Origin: Chryseobacterium angstadtii
Lineage (GTDB): Bacteria; Bacteroidota; Bacteroidia; Flavobacteriales; Weeksellaceae
Assembly (NCBI RefSeq): GCF_001045465.1
Contig: NZ_LFND01000001.1
Location: forward strand, 124,001-188,000
Reading direction: 5' to 3'
Length of the DNA: 64,000 nt
A program made the position numbers and the translations under genes. A model generated the notes under the pieces. The model was not told the origin of the DNA and searched no databases. It saw only the letters and a program-made list of their open reading frames with translations. The first letter of the stretch is position 1, and every line of letters starts with the position of its first letter. Positions 44,266 to 53,176 of this stretch are shown here, piece after piece.

Positions 44266-45232
44266 GTGTTGGGTTATTAATTTTTTTATAAACTACCGAA
44301 GGATATACAAAATAATAAAATCCTATAATAGCCAGTGAACTGATGATTATAGCCAGGTTCACCACCAGCGGCATTTTCAAGGCATGTCTTGTGACGTAAC
44401 CTTCAATGATTCCGGCACAGATGGTAAACGGAACGGTACTCAGGAAAATTTTAAAGGAGTCTTTAAAACCTGTTTTAAAGGAATTAAATCTTGAAAATGT
44501 CTTCGGAAACAAAATACTTGCCCCAAGAATGAGCCCGCACATGGCTTCCACCACCATGGCAAATATCTCAAAAACACCATGAAGCCAGATCCCTCTTGCA
44601 CTGTCTTTCAAAGCTCCGTAGTCGTAGAAAAAATATTGAAAAGACCCGAGCATAACACTGTTGGAAAGCAATGCAAACAAAGTTCCCACACCTCCCGTGA
44701 TACCGTAAATATATAGTTTAGCACCCACTCCGATGTTATTAAAAATAATCCCGATGGTACTTCCCCAGGTAGAACCACTTTGGTAAACTCCTACCGCATT
44801 CCCTTTTTTAATATTTTCTATGGTTTCATTCACATAATCTTCTCCAAGAATGATGTTTGCAAAATCTTTATCATAGGCTCCGGAAAGCACTCCGATGGAG
44901 GTAAATAAAATGAAGAAAAGAAAAGCATACAGCAGATATCGTCTGTATTGATGGACGAGCAAAGGAACTTCCGTCCTGAAGAAATAAACCAGCCTGTTCT
45001 CTTCTACCCTTTTGGTCTTGTAAATTTTCTGAAATATTTGTGAAGAAAGGTGATTGAGATAAACGGTGGTATTACTTTTAGGATAGTAAGTTTGTGCAAA
45101 TGAAAGATCGTTGATCAGGTTAATGTATAGTGAAGACAGGTCATCCGGATTTTTTTTGACTTTCCCTTGAATAACCTGTTCAATTCCCAACCATTTTTCT
45201 TTATTTTGTTTAATGAAATAAACTTCTCTCAT
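44249..45232 (-). CDS. SpoIIM (stage II sporulation protein M) family membrane protein
   Basis: A 327-aa SpoIIM/DUF95 family protein in a non-sporulating bacterium. ATG 45232 (MREVYFIKQNKEKWLGIE) is used; an in-frame ATG at 45268 would overlap the divergent RDD start. A helical cytosolic N-terminal part is followed by five or more membrane segments (LLYAFLFFILFTSIGVLSG, GVGTLFALLSNSVMLGSF, IFAMVVEAMCGLILGAS) with the family motif WLHGVFEIFA. First gene of the leftward membrane operon. Only 27 bp separate its start from the divergent RDD gene, so both promoters must overlap. Confidence 0.88.
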   Translation of the reverse strand: MREVYFIKQNKEKWLGIEQVIQGKVKKNPDDLSSLYINLINDLSFAQTYYPKSNTTVYLNHLSSQIFQKIYKTKRVEENRLVYFFRTEVPLLVHQYRRYLLYAFLFFILFTSIGVLSGAYDKDFANIILGEDYVNETIENIKKGNAVGVYQSGSTWGSTIGIIFNNIGVGAKLYIYGITGGVGTLFALLSNSVMLGSFQYFFYDYGALKDSARGIWLHGVFEIFAMVVEAMCGLILGASILFPKTFSRFNSFKTGFKDSFKIFLSTVPFTICAGIIEGYVTRHALKMPLVVNLAIIISSLAIIGFYYFVYPSVVYKKINNPTHDAVL

Positions 45233-45259
45233 AATTGTAAGGCTAAAATAATAAAAAAT

Positions 45260-46009
45260 ATGTCTCAAATTGCGATAAATACCTCACAAAATGTAAATAT
45301 TAACTTTAACATTGCCAGCGTTGGAGAAAGAATGCTTGCCTTCATCATTGATTTCTTAATCAAGGTGGCTTATGTAGTGATTATATTCTATCTTTTCTTC
45401 AATATTTTTGATCTGGGGTATTTATTAGACGGGCTGGATCAATGGTCTGTTATGGCTGTTTATATTGTTCTTACATTTCCGGTATACATATATCCTGTAG
45501 TATTGGAAAGCCTGATGGAAGGCCAGACTCCGGGAAAAAAACTCATGAAAATCCGGGTTGTAAAAATTGATGGTTACCAGGCCAGCTTTGGAGATTATCT
45601 GATCCGTTGGATGTTCCGTATTATTGACACCACTGCCGCGGGAGTTATCGGTCTCATTTCTATGATTGTGTCTAAAAATAATCAGCGTCTGGGCGATATT
45701 GCTTCCGGTACAGCTGTAATTTCGTTAAAAAATAACATCAACATTTCCCACACGATCTTAGAGAACATCAACGACAATTACATTCCTACTTTTCCTCAGG
45801 TAATCGCATTAAGTGACAATGACATGAGGATTATTAAAGACAACTATATCAAAGCCATCAAGGTAGACGACCGCCAGATTATCACTAAACTTTCCAATAA
45901 AATCAAAAGTATTTTAAAACTGGATATAGATCCGGCTAAGATGACGGAAAGACAGTTTATTAATGTTGTTATAAAGGACTATAACTATTATACGGGGAAG
46001 GATAGTTGA
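45260..46009 (+). CDS. RDD family membrane protein
   Basis: A 249-aa protein. The RDD domain (about residues 13-155) is named for its Arg-Asp-Asp residues: SVGERMLAFIIDFLIK, then EGQTPGKKLMKIRVV, with three membrane segments. The C-terminal 90 residues are cytosolic and helical (MRIIKDNYIKAIKVDDRQ). I chose ATG 45260 (MSQIAINTSQNVN); a longer frame from 45167 would overlap the SpoIIM gene. RDD and SpoIIM are often paired with MoxR clusters in Bacteroidota and actinobacteria; here RDD is divergent. Transport or membrane stress roles have been proposed for RDD proteins but are not shown here. Confidence 0.87.
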   Translation: MSQIAINTSQNVNINFNIASVGERMLAFIIDFLIKVAYVVIIFYLFFNIFDLGYLLDGLDQWSVMAVYIVLTFPVYIYPVVLESLMEGQTPGKKLMKIRVVKIDGYQASFGDYLIRWMFRIIDTTAAGVIGLISMIVSKNNQRLGDIASGTAVISLKNNINISHTILENINDNYIPTFPQVIALSDNDMRIIKDNYIKAIKVDDRQIITKLSNKIKSILKLDIDPAKMTERQFINVVIKDYNYYTGKDS

Positions 46010-46020
46010 TAAATTATAAA

Positions 46021-46207
46021 TGATGAATGATGAATGATGAATGAAAAATGTGAATGATCAATTTTCGCTTCGCGGGTGAAGCGTCAATTTATTATTTTAT
46101 AAAAAATAGTCTCGGAATTTATTCAAATTAAAAAATTGGCTGCGAAGTAAATTCACCATTCGCAGGTGACGCATTCCATTACTCATTACCTATTACTCAT
46201 CACTCAT
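46021..46207. repeat. Inverted heptamer arrays flanking a 135-bp core
   Basis: The left array TGATGAA is repeated three times from 46021, decaying to TGAAAAA. The right array is CATTACT, CATTACC, TATTACT, CATCACT, CAT (46177-46207), in 7-nt phase and of the complementary type. The core has GC-rich words TTCGCGGGTGAAGCG (with a 5-bp hairpin GCTTC/GAAGC) and TTCGCAGGTGACGC, which read as a diverged direct repeat. No reading frame. It fills most of the 247-bp gap between the RDD and GNAT genes. Confidence 0.65.
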
Positions 46208-46256
46208 AATCCTGGTCGGTGCAATTTTTGTATCTTTAATAACAAAGTCTAGAATT

Positions 46257-46547
46257 ATGGAATTTGAAAACAATAAATCAGGAAATGGTGGTTTTCTTAC
46301 GTTGAATAATGAAATAAAAGAAATAGGAAGATTAACCTACACTATTTTTCCTGAAGAAAATAAATTTATTATTTCTTTCGTACTCGTACATCCTGAATTT
46401 GAAGGCAGAGGAATGGGAAAATACCTGGTGGAAGAAGCCATCCGATTTGCCAGAGAAAACAACTGGAAAGTATACCCTCATTGTTCTTATGCAAGATCTG
46501 TCATGACAAGGATGAATGATGTAGACGATATCTTTTTAAAGAATTAA
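46257..46547 (+). CDS. Small GNAT family N-acetyltransferase (YidJ-like)
   Basis: A 96-aa minimal GNAT domain. The acetyl-CoA loop is FEGRGMGKYLVEEAIRFA, and the active-site part VYPHCSYARSVMTRM has the conserved Cys and Tyr typical of the small YidJ-type group. The length (under 100 aa) is normal for that group. Substrates are unknown. Its 3' end overlaps the convergent glycosyltransferase gene by 12 nt, with no terminator between. Confidence 0.85.
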   Translation: MEFENNKSGNGGFLTLNNEIKEIGRLTYTIFPEENKFIISFVLVHPEFEGRGMGKYLVEEAIRFARENNWKVYPHCSYARSVMTRMNDVDDIFLKN

Positions 46548-47507
46548 AACTTCATTCACCAGAATCTCTTCAATATCATCCGGATAATCTACTTTTAAAT
46601 GATGGTCTGATGCTACCCATTCCATAATTTCCTGAAGGTTCAGTATTTTGCTATTGGGAATTCCCATCAGATCCAGGGCACTGGCATTGCATTCCTGTTC
46701 ATACTGATTATGAATAGGGATTACAAACAGTTTTTTATCCATGAACAGAGCTTCTGCAGGGGTTTCAAAACCTGCATTACAAAGAATTCCGTCACAGTTT
46801 TCAAAGTATTTCAGGTATTGTATTTCATCAATAGGGAAAACTTCAACGTTTTTCACTTTTACATTGAGTTTACTATGCTTGGAAAATACTTTCCACTGTA
46901 CGGGAATCTGTTTTAAGACCTTAATGATGTTTTCATCTGCAAAACTGGGCAGATACACCAGATAATAGCCTTTTTTATCAGGATTCAGATTTCTGATCTT
47001 GTGTCTGATTACAGGCTTTTTGATCTGCGGATGATAATTATCAAAATGAAACCCTATTTTTCTTTCACTGGGAACATAGTATTTGAGGATGAGCTCACCA
47101 AGAAAGTCCTTCTTTTCCGGTTTGGGGGTTTCAGGAAAGCTCATGGAAGCCTGATGGCTCAATTCAATCATCGGGAGTTTCTTCAGCTTGCCTGCCCATC
47201 CTGTCAGAGGTTCGTAATCGTTAATGATAAGATCGTATTGTGAAAGCTCCAATGCTCTGATGGTTTTTATGGCATCAAGGAATTTATTCTCGGTAAATGT
47301 TTTGCGGTAGGATAAACCGCCTGTTTTATTATAGAGCAGGGAAATACCCCTATATTGGAAGTTAATGTCAAAATCAGCCTTTAATTGCGACTGATGACCA
47401 CTGATGAGTGTATCTACGGAAGCATATTTTTTAAGGATAGGAATAATTTCCTGTGCTCTGGCAACGTGTCCGTTCCCTGTTCCTTGAAATGCATAGAGAA
47501 TTTTCAT
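46536..47507 (-). CDS. GT-B glycosyltransferase (MJ1255-like), coupled to the LpxH-like gene
   Basis: A 323-aa GT-B glycosyltransferase resembling the MJ1255/VC2487 family. The N-terminal nucleotide-sugar fold starts MKILYAFQGTGNGHVARAQE. The C-terminal acceptor loop reads CDGILCNAGFETPAEALFM, like the GxxxxEAL segment of MurG-type enzymes, with IPIHNQYEQECNA after it. No membrane segment. The ATG directly follows the stop of the LpxH-like gene (TAAATG), so they are translationally coupled. Product and acceptor are unknown; a lipid-linked saccharide is likely from the coupling to an LpxH-like enzyme. Confidence 0.8.
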   Translation of the reverse strand: MKILYAFQGTGNGHVARAQEIIPILKKYASVDTLISGHQSQLKADFDINFQYRGISLLYNKTGGLSYRKTFTENKFLDAIKTIRALELSQYDLIINDYEPLTGWAGKLKKLPMIELSHQASMSFPETPKPEKKDFLGELILKYYVPSERKIGFHFDNYHPQIKKPVIRHKIRNLNPDKKGYYLVYLPSFADENIIKVLKQIPVQWKVFSKHSKLNVKVKNVEVFPIDEIQYLKYFENCDGILCNAGFETPAEALFMDKKLFVIPIHNQYEQECNASALDLMGIPNSKILNLQEIMEWVASDHHLKVDYPDDIEEILVNEVLIL

Positions 47508-48332
47508 TTAGGAAAAATTAGTAACTATTTTCAGAAGTTCGGAGCTGTCCATATCCTGGATCTCTTCTGCTTCGTCATCTTTAAGTGAATCTTTGTGTTC
47601 GTCATAATAGAAAATCTTCCATTCTTTATCATGATATTCGAGGGCGGACAGATTTTCTATCCAGTCTCCTGAATTCAGATAAGTACAAGATCCTTTCTTA
47701 TTAACAACTTCACGAATCTGAGGCTGATGAATATGCCCGCAGATCACATAATCATAATGATTGTCAATAGCAAGCTCAGAAGCTGTCAGTTCAAAATCTC
47801 CGATATATTTGACTGCTTTCTTCACGTTGTTTTTGATTTTTTTGGAAAACGAGTATTTCTCTCTGCCCATTTTCTCCAAAAACCAGTTGACTACATTATT
47901 GATCATGATCAGAAGGTCGTAGCCTTTTCCGCCAAGTTTTGCGATCCATTTGGAATGCTGGACAGATGCATCGAAAACGTCTCCGTGAAATATCCAGGTT
48001 TTCTTTTGATCGATAGTGAGACAGATCTTATTACAGACTTTAAGTTTCCCCAATTCAAAATCCGTAAACTTCCGGAACATTTCATCGTGGTTTCCTGTGA
48101 TGTAATAAACCTCTGTATTTTTAGTGGCTAATGAAAGAATCTTTTTGATCACTTTCAAATGAGGTTTAGGGAAGTAAGACTTTTTAAACTGCCAGATATC
48201 AATAATATCCCCGTTCAAAACTAATGTTTTAGGCTGGATAGAATTGAGATACCGCAACAGCTCTTTAGCCTTACATCCATAAGTTCCCAAATGAACATCC
48301 GATATGACAACTAATTCAACGTTTCTTTTCAT
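47508..48332 (-). CDS. UDP-2,3-diacylglucosamine diphosphatase-like metallophosphoesterase
   Basis: A 274-aa calcineurin-type phosphoesterase related to LpxH, which cleaves UDP-2,3-diacylglucosamine to lipid X in lipid A synthesis. The metal-binding blocks are in order: SDVHLGTYGCK, LNGDIIDIW, TGNHDE, HGDVFDA and VICGHIHQPQIR. I use ATG 48332 (MKRNVELVVIS); a longer frame would need an upstream TTG. It is longer than E. coli LpxH (240 aa). It is coupled to the next gene, a glycosyltransferase, by TAAATG. Whether this is the essential lipid A enzyme or a paralogue cannot be decided from this window. Confidence 0.85.
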   Translation of the reverse strand: MKRNVELVVISDVHLGTYGCKAKELLRYLNSIQPKTLVLNGDIIDIWQFKKSYFPKPHLKVIKKILSLATKNTEVYYITGNHDEMFRKFTDFELGKLKVCNKICLTIDQKKTWIFHGDVFDASVQHSKWIAKLGGKGYDLLIMINNVVNWFLEKMGREKYSFSKKIKNNVKKAVKYIGDFELTASELAIDNHYDYVICGHIHQPQIREVVNKKGSCTYLNSGDWIENLSALEYHDKEWKIFYYDEHKDSLKDDEAEEIQDMDSSELLKIVTNFS

Positions 48333-48390
48333 AGTTTTATGCAAAGAAACTAATTGAAAGTTAACTGTATATGAATGCTATATTATTTTT

Positions 48391-49131
48391 TTACAGTGAA
48401 TCCATCAGGTCTTCTGTGATTTCCATGTTGTGATATACGTTCTGTACATCATCATCATCTTCAAAACGTTCAAGCATTTTCATATTGGCTTTGAACTGTT
48501 CTTCATTCACTTCTTTCGTGTTGTTCGGAATTCTCTGAAGTTCTGCACTTTTTGCTTCAATACCCAATGCATCCAGTTTATGAGACAGAGAACCGAAGTC
48601 TTCGAAAGCAGTAGTAATCATTACTTCTTCTTCGTCTTTATCGATTTCTTCTGCACCGGCATCAATCATTTCCATTTCAAAATCATCCCAGTCCATTTTG
48701 ATTTGAGATAAATCCAGGTTGAAGATTCCTTTTCTGTCGAAAATAAATGCCAGCTCTCCATTCTTACCAAGATTCCCGTCAAATTTATTGAAGATTGCTC
48801 TTACATTGGCAACAGTTCTTGTTGTATTGTTGGTAGTACATTCCACAAAGAAAGCAACACCTCCCTGTCCGTAGCCTTCGTAAGTAATTTCCTCGTAGTT
48901 TTCCGCATCAGCACCACTTGCTTTTTTGATGGCTCTTTCTACGTTGTCTTTAGGCATGTTGGCACCTTTTGCATTCTGGATACATCTTCTTAAAGCCGGG
49001 TTGGCTTCAGGATCTGTACCACCTGCTTTTACAGCCAATGCGATATCCTTTCCGATCTTGGAGAAAGTTTTGGCCATTTTATCCCATCTGGCCATTTTAG
49101 AAGCTTTTCTATATTCAAATGCTCTTCCCAT
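48391..49131 (-). CDS. yebC: YebC/PmpR family DNA-binding protein
   Basis: A 246-aa YebC/TACO1 family protein, which binds DNA as a regulator in some bacteria and supports translation of difficult (proline-rich) sequences in others. The family N-terminus is clear: MGRAFEYRKASKMARWDKM, then KGANMPKDNVERAIKKASG and YEGYGQGGVAFFVEC. The C-terminal ferredoxin-like part is acidic. The promoter -7 element TAATTTTG lies at 49159-49152 on the minus strand. It is monocistronic. The ompA terminator lies just upstream. Confidence 0.94.
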   Translation of the reverse strand: MGRAFEYRKASKMARWDKMAKTFSKIGKDIALAVKAGGTDPEANPALRRCIQNAKGANMPKDNVERAIKKASGADAENYEEITYEGYGQGGVAFFVECTTNNTTRTVANVRAIFNKFDGNLGKNGELAFIFDRKGIFNLDLSQIKMDWDDFEMEMIDAGAEEIDKDEEEVMITTAFEDFGSLSHKLDALGIEAKSAELQRIPNNTKEVNEEQFKANMKMLERFEDDDDVQNVYHNMEITEDLMDSL

Positions 49132-49179
49132 TTTAATTTTTAAATTTTCAACAAAATTAGCTAAAAGTCAACAAAAAAA

Positions 49180-49207
49180 AAATACCCCCAAAAAATTGGA
49201 GGTATTT
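49180..49207 (-). terminator. Terminator of the ompA gene
   Basis: AAATACC (49180-49186) pairs with GGTATTT (49201-49207), with an inner CCAA/TTGG and one mismatch. On the minus strand it is followed by a run of T residues. It lies 19 nt after the ompA stop. Confidence 0.85.
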
Positions 49208-49225
49208 ATTATTTAGAAAAATTAA

Positions 49226-50728
49226 TTATTTTTTCTTTTTAGCTGGAGCTTTTTTAGCAGGAGCTTTTTTAGTTCCTTTTTTAGTTGCTTTTTTAACAAC
49301 TGGCTTAGCTACAGTCATGTCATTTTTCTTGTAAGTTTCCCACTCAGAACCTGAGATAGCTCTTACGATAACTTTTCTGTCTTTTTGTCTTTCAGCATCA
49401 GAAGCTTTTGCAGGAACAGTAGCTTCCTGAGAACCGATACCAATTGATTTAAGAGTGTTAGGGTTGATTCCTCTAGACTCTAAAGCACCAACTACAGCAG
49501 CAGCTCTTTGCTTAGATAAGTTCAAGTTGTAAGCAGCAGAACCTTTAGCATCTGTCATACCTACTACTAAGAAGTTAGTTTCTTCAGCATCTTTGATGAT
49601 TTTAGCAGCTGTATCTAACTTACCGCTAGATTCTGGTCTGATAGTCGCTTTGTTGAAGTCGAATAAGATATCTTTCAATGTCTCGTTAACAACAACTACG
49701 TCTACTTTCTTAGGAGGAGGACATCCGTTGTATTCAGGAACACCTGGTACAGTAGGACAAGCATCATCTTTATCTAAGATTCCGTCACCGTCTGTATCTG
49801 GCCAAGGACAACCGTTGTTTTCTGCAGGACCTGCAACTGTAGGACAAGCATCATCTTTGTCGATAACACCGTCACCATCTGTATCTGGCCAAGGACAACC
49901 GTTGTTTTCAACTGGACCAGCTACTTCTGGACATTGATCGTCTTTATCTGGAACTCCATCACCGTCTGTATCAGGACATCCTTGGAATTCTGGTAGACCT
50001 GGAGTATCTGGACAAAGATCGTCTTTATCTAGGATACCATCCTTATCTCTATCTCTGTTACCAAATCTGAATAAGATTGATGCAGAAGCTTGCCAGAAGT
50101 TTGCAACTGTAGATTTATCACCTGGAGTTGAAACATAGTCACCTTGTACACCAAGACCGAAGTTTTTAGTTACCCAGAAGTTAACACCAGCACCTGTAGC
50201 AACTGCAAAGTGATTAGCTTTACCGTTTTCGTTACCACCGTCTCCGTTAGGAACAGATTCACCTCTGTAATCGTTTCTAGGGAAAGCAAGGGCAGTATAA
50301 TCATGTCTCAGGTAGTTAGCACCAACTCTTAAATATGGATCGAACCAAGATTCTTCATTCCATAAAAGACCAGCTGCTTTAGCCTGGAAACCAATACCTG
50401 TCATTAGGAAAAATTCTTTCCCCATGTTGAATCTCTTATTATCTACGTTACCTACAGTAGTCTGCCAGTCGATAACTAAACCTTTACCGATGTTTCTAGC
50501 AACTGTCAATTTAGATAACGGAGGAGTAATAGAGAAGTTGTTCATATTGAACATCGTCTTTGTTAAATTATTAGCAGAGAACGTGTTACTGAATCCTGTC
50601 CGTGCTGCCTTGTGATTTTCGGCATGAGCACCAACCCCGATCAACCACGGATTGTTGGTAGTCTGCGCGAAGACAGTAGAGGCAACAGTAAGCGCCAATG
50701 CTGAAATTCCTAATTTTAGATTTTTCAT
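49226..50728 (-). CDS. OmpA family protein with thrombospondin type 3 repeats and lysine-rich tail
   Basis: A 500-aa abundant outer-membrane protein. Signal peptide (LGISALALTVASTVFA), a predicted 8-strand beta-barrel to about residue 215, then four to five calcium-binding type 3 repeats (DTDGDGVPDKDDQCP type, separated by PWP), then the OmpA peptidoglycan-binding domain (LFDFNKATIRPESSGKLD, GMTDAKGSAAYNLNLSKQRA). It ends with about 25 residues of Lys, Ala and Pro (KKATKKGTKKAPAKKAPAKK). Codon use is strongly biased to a few codons, in line with high expression. A promoter lies at 50758-50789. The repeats are nearly identical at DNA level. Confidence 0.93.
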   Translation of the reverse strand: MKNLKLGISALALTVASTVFAQTTNNPWLIGVGAHAENHKAARTGFSNTFSANNLTKTMFNMNNFSITPPLSKLTVARNIGKGLVIDWQTTVGNVDNKRFNMGKEFFLMTGIGFQAKAAGLLWNEESWFDPYLRVGANYLRHDYTALAFPRNDYRGESVPNGDGGNENGKANHFAVATGAGVNFWVTKNFGLGVQGDYVSTPGDKSTVANFWQASASILFRFGNRDRDKDGILDKDDLCPDTPGLPEFQGCPDTDGDGVPDKDDQCPEVAGPVENNGCPWPDTDGDGVIDKDDACPTVAGPAENNGCPWPDTDGDGILDKDDACPTVPGVPEYNGCPPPKKVDVVVVNETLKDILFDFNKATIRPESSGKLDTAAKIIKDAEETNFLVVGMTDAKGSAAYNLNLSKQRAAAVVGALESRGINPNTLKSIGIGSQEATVPAKASDAERQKDRKVIVRAISGSEWETYKKNDMTVAKPVVKKATKKGTKKAPAKKAPAKKKK

Positions 50729-50757
50729 AGAATTAAATGATTAAATAATTGATAATG

Positions 50758-50789
50758 CAAAATAAATATAATTTTTCTTTATATACAAA
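50758..50789 (-). promoter_or_regulatory. Putative promoter of ompA
   Basis: On the minus strand TTTG (50789-50786), a 20-nt spacer, then TTATTTTG (50765-50758), a 7 of 8 match to TAnnTTTG. It lies 30 nt upstream of the start. Confidence 0.55.
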
Positions 50790-50805
50790 GTTTTTTGAAT
50801 GATTT

Positions 50806-51264
50806 TTAACTTTTCTTTAATATTCTGTCCAGGTTACGTTTATTTTCTCTATCTTTTATCGCTTCCCTTTTATCAAAGAGTTTTTTACCTCTACCAAGCG
50901 CTATAAGCACCTTTGCTTTACCCTTATCTGTGATATATAATTTAAGAGGTATAATTGTATTCCCTGCATCCTTTAACTTTTTTTCAAGTTTCTGCAATTC
51001 TTTTTTGTGCAACAGCAATTTCCGTTCCCTTTTTGTTTTGTGATTATAAAAAGTTCCCAATTTATACTCATCAATCATCATATTAATAATGTATAACTCC
51101 CCATCAATAAACTGACAGAAGGATTCTGTGATAGATGCTTTAGAAGAGCGTAAAGATTTTATTTCTGTTCCCGTTAAAACCATTCCTGCTTCATATTCTT
51201 CAAGAATTTCATATTCAAAACGGGCTCTTCTGTTTAATATACTGACTGTTTTTTCGATCTTCAT
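50806..51264 (-). CDS. smpB: SsrA-binding protein SmpB
   Basis: A 152-aa tmRNA-binding protein of the trans-translation system, which frees stalled ribosomes. Landmarks are NRRARFEYEILEEYEAGMVL, GTEIKSLRSSKASITESF, ALGRGKKLFDKREAIKDRE and a basic C-terminal tail. Length is normal. The tmRNA gene ssrA is not in this window. Copy 3 of the two-hairpin repeat (51321-51371) lies 56 nt upstream of the start, in the leader. Confidence 0.97.
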   Translation of the reverse strand: MKIEKTVSILNRRARFEYEILEEYEAGMVLTGTEIKSLRSSKASITESFCQFIDGELYIINMMIDEYKLGTFYNHKTKRERKLLLHKKELQKLEKKLKDAGNTIIPLKLYITDKGKAKVLIALGRGKKLFDKREAIKDRENKRNLDRILKKS

Positions 51265-51320
51265 TGTAAAAATTCGTGATTACCGTGATATATTGTTTAA
51301 TATATTACGTGATTATATTA

Positions 51321-51371
51321 ATTGGCGTTTACCCAATTCTTTATTAAATCGTCCCTTCGGGACTCTTCTCT
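51321..51371 (-). repeat. Two-hairpin interspersed repeat, copy 3 (smpB leader)
   Basis: Plus-strand ATTGG-CGTTTAC-CCAAT (51321-51337), then TCTTTATTAAATC, then GTCCC-TTC-GGGAC (51351-51363) and TCTTCTCT. Same spacing as copy 2 but stem 1 has other paired bases. The element lies upstream of smpB in the same orientation as copies 1 and 2 relative to their genes. Confidence 0.8.
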
Positions 51372-51414
51372 ATTATTTCGTTAATGAAATATAGAAAAAA
51401 TACCTTATATTTAA

Positions 51415-53109
<1,695 letters not shown>

Positions 53110-53129
53110 ACTATACATTCAAATAAAAA

Positions 53130-53160
53130 AAATCCCTCTCAAAGCTATTGAGAGGGATTT
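53130..53160. terminator. Bidirectional terminator between convergent ABC-F and T9SS genes
   Basis: A perfect 13-bp stem AAATCCCTCTCAA with TTGAGAGGGATTT (53130-53142 and 53148-53160), a 5-nt loop AGCTA, A-run before and T-run after. It serves both convergent genes. Confidence 0.92.
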
Positions 53161-53176
53161 TTTTATCATAATAACA

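Noticed and set aside
44249..45232. SpoIIM as a sign of sporulation
   Set aside because: SpoIIM/DUF95 proteins are common in non-sporulating bacteria beside RDD and MoxR genes, and no other sporulation gene is present.
49590..50040. Regularly spaced near-identical DNA repeats, CRISPR-like at first sight
   Set aside because: They are in frame and encode thrombospondin type 3 repeats of the OmpA protein; there are no unique spacers.
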